This document shows positions 36,769 to 45,740 of a stretch of DNA of 64,000 bases, in pieces. The translations under genes were made by a program, and so were the position numbers. Position 1 is the stretch's first letter; each line of letters starts with the position of its first letter. Origin of the DNA: Maribacter_C sp047345145 (GTDB lineage Bacteria > Bacteroidota > Bacteroidia > Flavobacteriales > Flavobacteriaceae); NCBI RefSeq assembly GCF_047345145.1, contig NZ_JBLFER010000002.1, forward strand, positions 186,001 to 250,000, written 5' to 3'. The notes under the pieces were generated by a model that worked only from the letters and a program-made list of their open reading frames with translations, was not told where the DNA came from and did not search any database.

Positions 36769-37788
36769 ATGATTGATAAAATCAAAGAACATATTGCCGA
36801 AGTAGAGCAGTTTACTGCAGATTCGAAAGAAGCTGTTGAGGCTTTCCGGATTAAATATTTGGGCAAAAAGGGACTACTAAAAGAATTCTTTGCTGAATTC
36901 AAAAATGTCGCCAATGATCAAAAGAAAGAATTTGGTCAGACCATTAATACCTTGCAGAAGGCCGCTACGGAAAAAGTAAATACCTTAAAAGAAAGTTTAG
37001 AAAACAGTTCGGAGTCTCAAGGTAATTATGATGACCTGACAAGACCTGGCTACCCAATTGAGTTGGGAGCTCGACATCCTATTTCCATAGTAAAAAATAA
37101 GATTATAGATATCTTTTCGAGAATAGGTTTCAACGTATCTGAGGGGCCAGAAATTGAAGATGATTGGCATAATTTTACCGCATTGAACCTTCCAGAGTAT
37201 CACCCAGCTCGTGATATGCAGGATACGTTTTTCATTCAAACAAATCCTGATATTTTGTTGCGAACTCATACATCATCTGTACAAGTGCGTTATATGGAGA
37301 ATAACAAACCTCCTATTCGAACAATTTCTCCAGGAAGAGTATATAGAAATGAAGCCATTTCGGCACGTTCTCACTGTTTCTTTCACCAGGTGGAAGGTTT
37401 ATACATTGATAAGAACGTTTCTTTTGCAGATTTGAAGCAAACCCTACAATTCTTTACCACTGAACTATTTGGGAAGTCTAAAATACGTCTTCGACCTTCC
37501 TATTTTCCATTTACAGAACCTAGTGCTGAAGTTGATGTGTATTGGGGTCTGGAAACAGAAACGGATTATCGTATGACCAAAGGAACCGGTTGGCTCGAAA
37601 TCATGGGCTGTGGTATGGTAGACCCGAATGTTCTCACGAACTGTGGTATTGATCCTGAAGAATATTCAGGTTTTGCCTTTGGAATGGGTATTGACCGTAT
37701 TGCACTCTTATTGCACCAGATTTCTGATATTCGCTTATTAAGTGAAAATGATGTTCGCTTCTTAGAGCAGTTTAGAAGCGCTTTGTAA
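36769..37788 (+). CDS. pheS: Phenylalanyl-tRNA synthetase alpha subunit
   Basis: 339 residues from the ATG at 36769 (MIDKIKEHIAEVEQF). Coiled-coil N-terminus binding tRNA, then class II motifs: RTHTSSVQVRYM, FFHQVEGLYID (motif 2 region) and GFAFGMGIDRIALLL (motif 3). Charges tRNA-Phe with the beta subunit, which is not in the window. The next gene is 55 nt downstream. Confidence 0.96.
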   Translation: MIDKIKEHIAEVEQFTADSKEAVEAFRIKYLGKKGLLKEFFAEFKNVANDQKKEFGQTINTLQKAATEKVNTLKESLENSSESQGNYDDLTRPGYPIELGARHPISIVKNKIIDIFSRIGFNVSEGPEIEDDWHNFTALNLPEYHPARDMQDTFFIQTNPDILLRTHTSSVQVRYMENNKPPIRTISPGRVYRNEAISARSHCFFHQVEGLYIDKNVSFADLKQTLQFFTTELFGKSKIRLRPSYFPFTEPSAEVDVYWGLETETDYRMTKGTGWLEIMGCGMVDPNVLTNCGIDPEEYSGFAFGMGIDRIALLLHQISDIRLLSENDVRFLEQFRSAL

Positions 37789-37843
37789 ATCATAAACTTT
37801 CTTCAAGGTTTAATTTTATTCCCATTCAACAGATTCTTAGGGT

Positions 37844-38239
37844 ATGAAAAAAGATATTGAAATACCGATTGCTAAAGACGTATATGTTGCAGCAGTCCAT
37901 GAATGGAATGAAGAATTCTTATCTAAGGACTGGAACGCATATATTATAAACAATAGAGCCACCCAGATTGATATGGTTCTAATTGTTTCAAAAGGTTATG
38001 ATGGCGAGCGAAAAACTTCTTTGATGCGGCATGCAATTGGTGTCGTTGATGCTAAATCTTTCCAAAAGATAGAATTGATCCAAGAAGATGTTCTTGCCCT
38101 AAACAATGAATTTTTTGTTACCTACTATGCAGAAAATAAAATCTATGAAAGGCGATTTATTTTTGAAAAGAATACGGTGAATGAGGCTAGTCTTTCGGAA
38201 ATTCCCTTACTAGAAAAAGAAGGTGTTTTTGCAAAATAA
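37844..38239 (+). CDS. Conserved hypothetical protein
   Basis: 131 residues, no signal peptide or membrane segment. Sequence alternates beta strands and short helices (VYVAAVHEWNEEF, WNAYIINN, IDMVLIVSKGYDGERKTS, FFVTYYAENKIYERRFIFEK). I do not recognise it. It follows pheS on the same strand and directly abuts the convergent YciI gene. Confidence 0.7.
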   Translation: MKKDIEIPIAKDVYVAAVHEWNEEFLSKDWNAYIINNRATQIDMVLIVSKGYDGERKTSLMRHAIGVVDAKSFQKIELIQEDVLALNNEFFVTYYAENKIYERRFIFEKNTVNEASLSEIPLLEKEGVFAK

Positions 38240-38734
38240 CTATCGGAGTGGAAAACCTTTAGCAGCCCACCAGGGGTGTATTTCAATTACCAATCTTCCT
38301 GCTTTTACCATGGGGTCGGCATTTGCCAAACTATCAGCCATTGCCTGCGTTGGTGTGTTATAGATGGTAATACCTCTAATATCTCCGTCATCTCCAAAAG
38401 GTCCCGAAATATCAGCATAACCTTCATCATACATTTTTCCTAAATGAGCCATATGCAAGGCTTGTAAACTATCAGCTTCTTCTTTGCCTTGTGAACGGTT
38501 TGGTCCTCTTTTTAAGAAAGCAATAAAATACTGCTGCATAAGAACTGTATCCTTCGTTTTCTCATCTACATAATCAAAGATTTCAAAACCCTTAGAGGTC
38601 AATTCTTCCTTGGCTTCCTGAACGGATTTCACTTCCTCTTTTACAACATTGGTTATCGTATCATTCTGATCTACAACTTCTTTGCAGCCAGCCAAAACCA
38701 AAGCAACAAGAATCAAAATTTTACTTTTCTTCAT
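38240..38734 (-). CDS. YciI-like lipoprotein
   Basis: 164 residues. Lipobox LAGC (Cys16) after a short leader, then an acidic linker, then a YciI-like domain (about 65-164): YFIAFLKRGPNRSQ, HMAHLGKMYDEGYADISGPF, and ADPMVKAGRLVIEIHPWW. YciI proteins are small ferredoxin-fold proteins of uncertain activity; an exported lipoprotein form is less usual. The gene lies 3 nt after the CYTH gene on the same strand. Confidence 0.8.
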   Translation of the reverse strand: MKKSKILILVALVLAGCKEVVDQNDTITNVVKEEVKSVQEAKEELTSKGFEIFDYVDEKTKDTVLMQQYFIAFLKRGPNRSQGKEEADSLQALHMAHLGKMYDEGYADISGPFGDDGDIRGITIYNTPTQAMADSLANADPMVKAGRLVIEIHPWWAAKGFPLR

Positions 38735-38737
38735 GAT

Positions 38738-39205
38738 TTACCAGTTTTTGTACGGTTGTTTACTTAATTGGGAATTATAATATTTAATAGTTCCCGTAAC
38801 TTCTCTTCCAAGCCATTCTGGTTTTTCAAAGGTTTCACCTTCGGTATTAAGTTCAATCTCAGCAATAACCAATCCTTGATTTTCTCCATGGAATTCATCA
38901 ACCTCAAAAATATGCTTCCCCTGCGGGATTTCATATCTAGTCTTTTCAAGCACACCTTCTTCACATAATGTCAAAAGTGCCTCTGCTTCATTAGCATCTA
39001 TTGATTTTTCCCATTCAAATCGTGAAGTTCCCGAAGTATTGGAAATACCTTTTACAGTTAAGAATCCAGAATCTCCCTTTATGCGGACTCTTACCGTTCT
39101 TTCAGGATGTGTATTTAGAAACCCTTGTATTATTCGTGTTTTGCAAGAAGCTTGTTCCTTGAATTGATTAGATTTCACCAAAAATTTACGCTCTATTTCG
39201 ACCAC
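38738..39205 (-). CDS. CYTH domain protein (adenylate cyclase/thiamine triphosphatase fold)
   Basis: 155 residues from a GTG at 39205, giving MVEIERKFLVKS, the family N-terminus with the ExExK motif (EIERK); a TTG further up would add five residues. Other family residues: RVRIKGDSGFLTVKG, RFEWEKSI, KTRYEIP and FEVDEFHGENQGLVIAEIEL. Members bind triphosphates and divalent metal in a tunnel; many hydrolyse tripolyphosphate. It is divergent from dinB with a 39-bp gap. Confidence 0.85.
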   Translation of the reverse strand: MVEIERKFLVKSNQFKEQASCKTRIIQGFLNTHPERTVRVRIKGDSGFLTVKGISNTSGTSRFEWEKSIDANEAEALLTLCEEGVLEKTRYEIPQGKHIFEVDEFHGENQGLVIAEIELNTEGETFEKPEWLGREVTGTIKYYNSQLSKQPYKNW

Positions 39206-39244
39206 TAGCTGGAGTATCAATTATATGTTCAATAAATTTACGAT

Positions 39245-40345
39245 ATGGAACCGGATTTCCCTTTACGAAAAATCATTCATGTTGATATGGATGCCTTCTA
39301 CGCTTCTGTGGAGCAATTGGACAATCCCGATCTTCGAGGGAAACCAATCGCAGTAGGTGGAAGTTCTCAAAGAGGAGTCGTCTCTGCAGCCAGTTATGAG
39401 GCTCGTAAATTTGGCGTTCGTAGTGCCATGAGTAGTGTGATAGCGAAACGAAACTGCCCTGAACTGATATTTGTAAAGGCAAATTTTGATCGTTATAAAG
39501 AAATATCAAGAGCCATTCGCCAAATCTTCTATGACTATACTGATCTGGTTGAGCCTCTTTCTTTAGATGAAGCCTACCTAGATGTGACGGTGAACAAAAA
39601 AGGAAATCCATCAGCCACATTAATCGCTCAAGAAATTCGTCAACGTATTTTTGATGAATTACATTTAACGGCTTCTGCGGGAATCTCCATTAACAAATTC
39701 ATTGCAAAGGTTGCAAGTGACTACAATAAACCTAATGGACAGAAAACTGTAAACCCCGAAGAGGTTATTCAATTTTTAGAAGATTTAGAAATTCGAAAAT
39801 TCTATGGTGTTGGTAAAGTTACCGCAGAGAAAATGTATAAACTCGGTATTTTTACTGGTAAAGATTTAAAAACCAAGTCGCTTGAATTTTTGGATGAAAA
39901 GTTTGGTAAAAGTGGAAGCTATTATTATCATGTGGTTCGCGGCATTCATAATAATGAAGTAAAACCACATCGAATTCCAAAATCGGTTGGTGCTGAACGT
40001 ACATTTAGTGAGAATTTAAGCAGTGAAATATTTATGCTTGAACGTTTAGAGCACATTGCTCAAGAGCTAGAACGTCGCCTTAAAAAGTCGAAAATTGCCG
40101 GAAAAACAATTACTTTAAAGATTAAGTATAGCGACTTTACGCTGCAAACAAGAAGTAAGACTCTTCCTTATTTCATATCTGACAAAGATTTAATCATTGA
40201 AACCGCTAAAGATTTATTATATCAAGATAATCTTGAGAACTCCGTACGACTATTAGGCATTTCGTTAGCAAATCTTAATACAGAAAAGAAAGAAACTAAA
40301 AAAGAAGATAATGAGGTTTTGGTTCAACTTCAGTTTGATTTTTAG
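39245..40345 (+). CDS. dinB: DNA polymerase IV (Y family)
   Basis: 366 residues. Translesion polymerase. Catalytic residues Asp14 (HVDMDAFYASVEQ) and Asp108/Glu109 (SLDEAYLDV). The fingers, thumb and little-finger domains are complete; the very end QLQFDF fits a beta-clamp binding motif. It is divergent from the CYTH gene and not in an SOS-type operon; no LexA site was searched beyond the short gap. Confidence 0.95.
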   Translation: MEPDFPLRKIIHVDMDAFYASVEQLDNPDLRGKPIAVGGSSQRGVVSAASYEARKFGVRSAMSSVIAKRNCPELIFVKANFDRYKEISRAIRQIFYDYTDLVEPLSLDEAYLDVTVNKKGNPSATLIAQEIRQRIFDELHLTASAGISINKFIAKVASDYNKPNGQKTVNPEEVIQFLEDLEIRKFYGVGKVTAEKMYKLGIFTGKDLKTKSLEFLDEKFGKSGSYYYHVVRGIHNNEVKPHRIPKSVGAERTFSENLSSEIFMLERLEHIAQELERRLKKSKIAGKTITLKIKYSDFTLQTRSKTLPYFISDKDLIIETAKDLLYQDNLENSVRLLGISLANLNTEKKETKKEDNEVLVQLQFDF

Positions 40346-40399
40346 TTTACTATTTCAGAAACTGAAAAAAATGTGTGTACTACACAATAAATTTCAAAA

Positions 40400-40413
40400 G
40401 TGTAATTCATCGA
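40400..40413 (+). promoter_or_regulatory. GTGTAATTCATCGA element, copy 2
   Basis: Identical to 3473-3486; about 80 nt before the small lipoprotein start. A CAATTTTTACA stretch follows, as in copy 1. Confidence 0.4.
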
Positions 40414-40494
40414 ATAAATTCAATTTTTACAATAAAAGGAACAAACATGGGTTTTAGATAGACAATTTTTAATAATAACCTAAATCATTAAACC

Positions 40495-40647
40495 ATGAAA
40501 ATTTCTTTCAACAAACCAAAAATGATGGCCTTAGTTGCAATCTCTTTATTCGCTGTTTCTTGTAGCGTTAAAGGTGAGCTTGAAGATCTAGCTGAAGAAC
40601 TTGAGGACACTACTACAACTGCTAAAGTTGAGCAATCTGTAGATTAA
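40495..40647 (+). CDS. Small acidic lipoprotein, 50 residues
   Basis: ATG at 40495, stop at 40645-40647. The leader MMALVAISLFAVSC ends in a good lipobox (AVSC, Cys23 region), followed by a short acidic segment (GELEDLAEELEDTTTT). It has a terminator 24 nt downstream and the 14-nt element upstream, so it is a self-contained transcription unit. It recalls entericidin-size lipoproteins in layout only; no family is assigned. Confidence 0.75.
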   Translation: MKISFNKPKMMALVAISLFAVSCSVKGELEDLAEELEDTTTTAKVEQSVD

Positions 40648-40670
40648 TTACAGTTCTCTCAAAATAAAAA

Positions 40671-40702
40671 AAGACCCAGGCTTAAGTCTGGGTCTTTTTT
40701 TG
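40671..40702 (+). terminator. Intrinsic terminator after small lipoprotein
   Basis: AAGACCCAG, loop, CTGGGTCTTTTTTTG. It may also help stop the convergent cupredoxin-like gene. Confidence 0.9.
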
Positions 40703-40716
40703 TCTTTGATTTAAAA

Positions 40717-41106
40717 CTAATTTACAATCAAAGTGTTATCTGTTGCCGTAGGGTTCATTGGGCAGAAATATACATATTCTCCCTTAGCCAATTTTGTAGG
40801 TTTAGAGGTTTGCTTTTTACCTGTTGCAACAACTTCAGTAACATAAGCTGTTTCAATATGGTTTTCAGGTTTGCTTATGTCTTTACCTTTAGGTACCAGA
40901 ACAAAACCTACTTCATGCCCAACTGAGTTATTTGCAATTTCAAAAATATATGTCCCTTCTGAAACTGTAATTTGTTTTTGAGTAAACTCCCCAGGAGTCT
41001 GTTCTAAAGAAATAGTACTTACTATTTCTTTCATCATTTTATCTTGAGCATTCATTGAAAATACCACTCCGAATACTAATGTTACTACTGCGATTACTTT
41101 TTTCAT
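40717..41106 (-). CDS. Cupredoxin-like periplasmic protein
   Basis: 129 residues with a cleavable signal peptide (VTLVFGVVFSMNAQ). The mature part has the beta-sandwich pattern of plastocyanin-like proteins: YIFEIANNSVGHEVGFVLV and KGEYVYFCPMNPTATDN. Cys and the nearby Met are present, but the His that normally follows the Cys is absent. It may bind copper poorly or through other ligands. Stand-alone gene. Confidence 0.75.
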   Translation of the reverse strand: MKKVIAVVTLVFGVVFSMNAQDKMMKEIVSTISLEQTPGEFTQKQITVSEGTYIFEIANNSVGHEVGFVLVPKGKDISKPENHIETAYVTEVVATGKKQTSKPTKLAKGEYVYFCPMNPTATDNTLIVN

Positions 41107-41210
41107 AATTACTTACTTTTTGTCATTTCCGTCTTTGCGGAACTCTTTTGTTTAAAATATTCTTATTTCTTGACTGAGCTTAAACGGACAGCCTACGTTT
41201 TACTTTTGCA

Positions 41211-41759
41211 CTAAGCCTCTATAACTTCTAAAGGTTGAACAGCGGGAAAATCAACAGGTACATCTGTTGTCTTATGGAGGTAATTAGATATTGTTTTGTC
41301 TCCAACTAATACAATTGTATCGACAAGATTTTCTTTTGTCCATCCTTCATTAAAGAACTGGTCAACAACTGTATTGTCAGCAGCTCCTCTAGTTTCAGTC
41401 AAGTTTTTTGCTAAACCAGCAAGTGCATTTAACTTTGAATCAAATGATGCTTGCCCCCCGCGCAATTCTAAGATTTGCGTATCAGTAAAACCATTCATTT
41501 TGCCGATAGCCGTATGTGCAGCAAGACAATAACTACAGCTATTTACCTCACTTACAGCAAGGTTAACTACTTCCTTTTGTTTCGCGTTTAACGAAGTTTT
41601 AGAGCCGCTAAGGGTTAGGTAATTTTCTAATGCATTTTCTGAATGGGCATAGGTTGCATATAGGTTTGGAACAAACCCTAAAGCTTTTTCTAAGTTGTCA
41701 AAAATCGCTTGATTTTTTTCGCTTACTTCTTCTCTTTTTGGAACATTAAATGTGCTCAT
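41211..41759 (-). CDS. AhpD-like carboxymuconolactone decarboxylase family protein
   Basis: 182 residues from the ATG at 41759 (MSTFNVPKREEV); a longer frame to 41864 adds a non-family extension. The redox motif CSYC with downstream His (NSCSYCLAAHTAIG) places it with AhpD-like alkylhydroperoxidases. It probably reduces peroxides or relays electrons. An AraC regulator lies 275 bp upstream on the same strand. Confidence 0.88.
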   Translation of the reverse strand: MSTFNVPKREEVSEKNQAIFDNLEKALGFVPNLYATYAHSENALENYLTLSGSKTSLNAKQKEVVNLAVSEVNSCSYCLAAHTAIGKMNGFTDTQILELRGGQASFDSKLNALAGLAKNLTETRGAADNTVVDQFFNEGWTKENLVDTIVLVGDKTISNYLHKTTDVPVDFPAVQPLEVIEA

Positions 41760-42034
41760 AACTAATTGTGTTTTTATAAATATTATTTTAATGGGATATA
41801 AACGGCTTCTCGGTGTCACAATAAAAATCGTGATGATGCTTTTGCTCACAATGAGATTCCGCATTAATGGATTTCACTTTGGATTTTCTCGTATGACGAA
41901 AAATCTCTATCAAATTGAAAATGGATTTTATTTTTTCTTTCATCTCGCTTCGTTTTTAATTACAAGGCAAAGATGCGATACAAAAGAGGGTATGTGTTAT
42001 TATGAATTGCCCGACGGCTTGTAGAAATTTCCCG

Positions 42035-42883
42035 TTAGGCAGAAACCGCTTTACTTTCGCGGTAATCTGTCGGCGAAAGGCTCGTCATTTTCTTGAAAAA
42101 ACGACTGAAATGTGCGGGGTCATTGAAGCCGAGTTCATAGGCAATTTCTTGATTCTGTTTATCCGTGAAACGGATAAGTCGTTTTGCTTCTAAAGCTAAA
42201 CGTTCTAAAATAATTTGTTGAGGTGACTTCTGATTGTATAATGCAAACAAGTTGGAAAGTGTCTTTGGACTTTTAAAAAGCAAGTCAGCATAATCACTCA
42301 CTTTACGTTTAGTCTTATAATGCGTATCAACTAAAACATTGAATTTACGAACCACATCAATCTGTTCGTTATCTAATTTTTTGACAATCAATTGCTCTTT
42401 GGCCAACCGCGTGCAAATAATGATTAAACGTTTTAAAAGCATTTGCAACATATCACCTTGGATCTTATCAGGAGTAGTGAACTCATCTTCAAATACCTCA
42501 TACAAGGTATTGAACTTTCTTTCTTGTTCTTTGGGAATTGTTACAATAGGAAGGTCTTGTGTTCCAAAAAACAAGATTCCATTACAGGACACTTCACTAT
42601 CATGATCTGAGATACAGTAAAACTCCCTGTTAAATAAAAAAGCAGTTAAAGGAAGGTTTGAATTCTCATAAGATATTTTTTGCAAATATGTGGTAGTCAT
42701 CAATTGATTCGGAAGCAAGTGCACTCTCAATCCGTCGACTTCCAATTCGGCAACGGTATTATTTCTATTCCATAAAATAGTTATGTTACCCTCATTTACA
42801 GAGAACCGATTTTCGTTAGTTTTGATATCATCTGTAAAGGCAAATAATGAGCCTATCTTCTTATCCTGGAATTCAAATTTCAT
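42035..42883 (-). CDS. AraC-family transcriptional regulator
   Basis: 282 residues. N-terminal cupin-like sensing half (about 1-150) and C-terminal double helix-turn-helix (about 190-275): KSPKTLSNLFALYNQKSP and NQEIAYELGFNDPAHFSRFFKKMTSLSPTDYRE. It probably responds to a small molecule. The AhpD-like gene downstream is a plausible target but this is inference from position only. Confidence 0.9.
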   Translation of the reverse strand: MKFEFQDKKIGSLFAFTDDIKTNENRFSVNEGNITILWNRNNTVAELEVDGLRVHLLPNQLMTTTYLQKISYENSNLPLTAFLFNREFYCISDHDSEVSCNGILFFGTQDLPIVTIPKEQERKFNTLYEVFEDEFTTPDKIQGDMLQMLLKRLIIICTRLAKEQLIVKKLDNEQIDVVRKFNVLVDTHYKTKRKVSDYADLLFKSPKTLSNLFALYNQKSPQQIILERLALEAKRLIRFTDKQNQEIAYELGFNDPAHFSRFFKKMTSLSPTDYRESKAVSA

Positions 42884-43128
42884 GTGCTAATTGCTAATAT
42901 GAGCTTAATTTCAAGGAATTAGTCTGTTTTTTTGTTCATCCTTACGCCTACAAAACCATTGTATTTCAGCCATTTATTAAACAAGACTGTTAATCATTGC
43001 TTTAAATTTTAACATAATTGAGGCTTTTTCTAATTTTAAAAAAATTGTTCTGTAAGAGGGAATTAATTCTTCTTCTGTTTCATAGATAAAATCATTTTGT
43101 CTTAGATATTTAAAGCCCATCCTGAAGT

Positions 43129-43650
43129 ATGAAAGAGATTAAAAACTACGACCGTGCTGCCAATAAATTTTATAATCAATTGGATATAAAAAGTTTACCC
43201 TTAAACTCATGGGATTTATACGCTACTTTTTTTGATAAAGTCTGTCAGACTGGCAAAGATCTTTTTCAATTGCAAAATTTAGCTAAACTCAATAAGTGGT
43301 CGTACACAGTAGATTTTGACGAATCGTTGTTCAAAAAAGAACATGTTGTTGTAATTACTGATGCTCAATTAACTATTGTTCACGCTACTCAAAATATAAA
43401 AAGCATGAATGGTTACTCCGTGGAGGAGGTTTTGGGTAAAAAACCAAAAATGTTTCAAGGCGTGAATACATGTAAAGAGACTACAAAAAGTATTAGAACT
43501 GCAGTGGAAAACAAACAGCCATTTGAGGCAATCTTACTAAATTATAGAAAAGACGGTAGTACTTATAAATGTTGGATAAAAGGAGAACCTATATTTAGCA
43601 AATCTGGTGAAGTAGTAAACTTCATCGCCTATGAAAAAGAAGTAGCCTAA
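43129..43650 (+). CDS. PAS domain protein (LOV-like, without the adduct cysteine)
   Basis: 173 residues. N-terminal helical part to about 65, then one PAS domain (about 70-173): VVVITDAQLTIVHATQNIKSMNGYS, VLGKKPKMFQG, IRTAVENKQPFEAILLNYRKDGSTYKCWI, FIAYEKEV. The pattern around FQG and NYRKDG resembles LOV photosensors, but the flavin-adduct cysteine position is occupied by Pro (GKKPKMFQG). No output domain. A stand-alone sensor with a perfect terminator after it. Confidence 0.8.
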   Translation: MKEIKNYDRAANKFYNQLDIKSLPLNSWDLYATFFDKVCQTGKDLFQLQNLAKLNKWSYTVDFDESLFKKEHVVVITDAQLTIVHATQNIKSMNGYSVEEVLGKKPKMFQGVNTCKETTKSIRTAVENKQPFEAILLNYRKDGSTYKCWIKGEPIFSKSGEVVNFIAYEKEVA

Positions 43651-43668
43651 AGGTTAAGTGTTTAAGTG

Positions 43669-43702
43669 AAAGAGCCTGTTTATTTAAATAAACAGGCTCT
43701 TT
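43669..43702. terminator. Perfect 17-bp palindromic terminator
   Basis: AAAGAGCCTGTTTATTT pairs fully with its complement; a T-rich tail follows. It serves the PAS gene and, on the minus strand, the convergent pyk gene ending at 43725. Confidence 0.85.
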
Positions 43703-43724
43703 ATTATTTTAGTAAGTTTTTGAA

Positions 43725-45167
43725 TTAAAAATTACAGGTCTCTATTTCAGTTACCCTCAAAGTATTTACCATACCCTTATCTTTAATCGGCATTGCGGCA
43801 AGACTAATTAGCATATCGCCTACATCTAAAAATCCCTTTTTACAGGCAATTTGGTTTACATCTTCTATAGTCTCATCTGTAGAAACATACTTGTCATAAT
43901 AAAATGCCTTAACTCCCCATAACAAATTCAATTGACTAAGTATTCTTTTGTTAGAGGTGAAAACTAAAATATGTGCACTCGGCCTCCAAGCTGATATTTG
44001 AAATGCAGTATACCCGCTATTTGTCAATGTAGAAATCGCCTTTGCTTTGATTTCATTTGCCATAATCGCTGCATGATAACAAACAGATTTTGTAATGTAT
44101 CTATTGGTGCGAATATGAGGTGGGTCGTGCGGCACATTTATTAATTCAGAACTTTCAACACTTTGCAGAATACTTGACATTTTCTCTATTACCTGCACAG
44201 GGTAGTTTCCTACTGAAGTCTCCCCTGAAAGCATGACAGCATCAGCCCCATCCATTACAGAATTAGCCACGTCATTAACCTCGGCACGAGTTGGTGTTAA
44301 ACTGGTAATCATGGTTTCCATCATTTGAGTCGCGATGATCACAGGAATTCTAGCCTTTTTAGCTCTCAGTACAAGTTGCTTTTGAATCAAGGGAACTTCT
44401 TGTGCTGGAACCTCAACACCCAAATCACCACGAGCAACCATTAATCCGTCACAATAAGCAACAATCTTGTCAATATTCTCTACCGCTTCTGGTTTTTCGA
44501 TTTTCGCAATAATCGGAATTTTATGTTCAGAATGTTCTTTAATAATGTTCTGAAGATCGATAAGATCTTGGCTGAATCGAACAAATGAAAGAGCTATCCA
44601 ATCAACATCCAAAGAAATTGCAAAAATAGCGTCTTTTACATCCTTTTCTGTTAGGGCTGGTAAAGAGATATTGGTATTCGGTAAGTTTACTCCTTTTTTC
44701 GATTTTAATGGTCCTCCTTGAATTACTTTAGTTTGGACCTGATCTTTCCCATTGGTAGAAATCACTTCAAACATTAGTTTTCCATCATCTAGCAAAATTC
44801 GTTCTCCTGGCTTAACATCCTTTGGAAAATTGGTGTAATTCATATAAACCTTCTCCGAAGTTCCCTCAAAAGGTTCTCCAGTAACAAAGGTTATCTTGTC
44901 TTCAGGTGCTACAACGACCTCCCCTGCCATTACCCCAACACGTAATTTCGGACCCTGTAAATCCGCAAGAATAGAAGTATAAACCTGCATTTCTTCATTG
45001 AGCTCTCTAATCATTTTTACCCGAGCAATTACGTCATCATAATCAGCATGAGAAAAATTTATACGAAAGACGTCTACTCCTGCCTCAATCATTTTTTTCA
45101 ACACCTCTTTTCTACTTGTAGCTGGACCTAAGGTTGCTACTATCTTTGTCTTTTTCTTACTTGGCAT
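43725..45167 (-). CDS. pyk: Pyruvate kinase
   Basis: 480 residues. Last step of glycolysis, phosphoenolpyruvate plus ADP to pyruvate plus ATP. Motifs: TLGPATS at the start, DLQGPKLRVG, IAKIEKPEAV (catalytic Lys), MVARGDLGVEVPAQEVP and ATQMMETM. The C-terminal domain is complete. Last gene in acpP-fabF-rnc-IPExxxVDY-pyk, a conserved order in Flavobacteriaceae; 2 nt separate it from the gene before. Confidence 0.96.
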   Translation of the reverse strand: MPSKKKTKIVATLGPATSRKEVLKKMIEAGVDVFRINFSHADYDDVIARVKMIRELNEEMQVYTSILADLQGPKLRVGVMAGEVVVAPEDKITFVTGEPFEGTSEKVYMNYTNFPKDVKPGERILLDDGKLMFEVISTNGKDQVQTKVIQGGPLKSKKGVNLPNTNISLPALTEKDVKDAIFAISLDVDWIALSFVRFSQDLIDLQNIIKEHSEHKIPIIAKIEKPEAVENIDKIVAYCDGLMVARGDLGVEVPAQEVPLIQKQLVLRAKKARIPVIIATQMMETMITSLTPTRAEVNDVANSVMDGADAVMLSGETSVGNYPVQVIEKMSSILQSVESSELINVPHDPPHIRTNRYITKSVCYHAAIMANEIKAKAISTLTNSGYTAFQISAWRPSAHILVFTSNKRILSQLNLLWGVKAFYYDKYVSTDETIEDVNQIACKKGFLDVGDMLISLAAMPIKDKGMVNTLRVTEIETCNF

Positions 45168-45169
45168 TC

Positions 45170-45634
45170 TTAAAAAATTAAGTTGTTCTTAGATTTTAGA
45201 TGGTCTACGTCTAAAACATAAGCGGTTATTATTTTAGGTATTGTCAGCAATTTCTTTACTGTTTTTCCCTCTATACTATCGTCATCATGTTCAATCTTCA
45301 AAAGATAATCTGCATCCTTATGTTCTGGTACTAATTGATGCTTGGTAAATGAAGGTTCGTTCATGAATAAGTCCGTCCTTACTGTGTTCTCTTCTTGTAA
45401 GCTAGTATTCGTGATAAGCGTCCAGTAACTATCATTACTATTATCCCTCCACTCAAAAATCGGAAATGAAATGTGTTCCGAAATATCTAAATCTTTAGAA
45501 GATCTTTTAAAATTTGATTTTAAGCATAAATTTAGTGCATATACCAACGCATAATCCTCCATACTACTGTGCAATGCAAGCAGTGTAAACGAATCTTCAT
45601 AAAAATCATCTGTGATTTTATGTATTGCCATCAT
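45170..45634 (-). CDS. IPExxxVDY family protein
   Basis: 154 residues. The family-naming motif occurs as VPEHKDADYLLKIE (about 103-116). A small soluble protein found almost only between rnc and pyk in Bacteroidetes, as here. Function unknown. Start is the first or second Met of MMAIHK. Confidence 0.88.
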   Translation of the reverse strand: MMAIHKITDDFYEDSFTLLALHSSMEDYALVYALNLCLKSNFKRSSKDLDISEHISFPIFEWRDNSNDSYWTLITNTSLQEENTVRTDLFMNEPSFTKHQLVPEHKDADYLLKIEHDDDSIEGKTVKKLLTIPKIITAYVLDVDHLKSKNNLIF

Positions 45635-45740
45635 GTAAATGCGAACTTCAAATATAAGTCTAAAAAGGACATTAACCTAGCACAACAAAAGTATATTGTG
45701 TTCGTGCACAAAAGACAAAAAAATATCAATTTTATAATAT

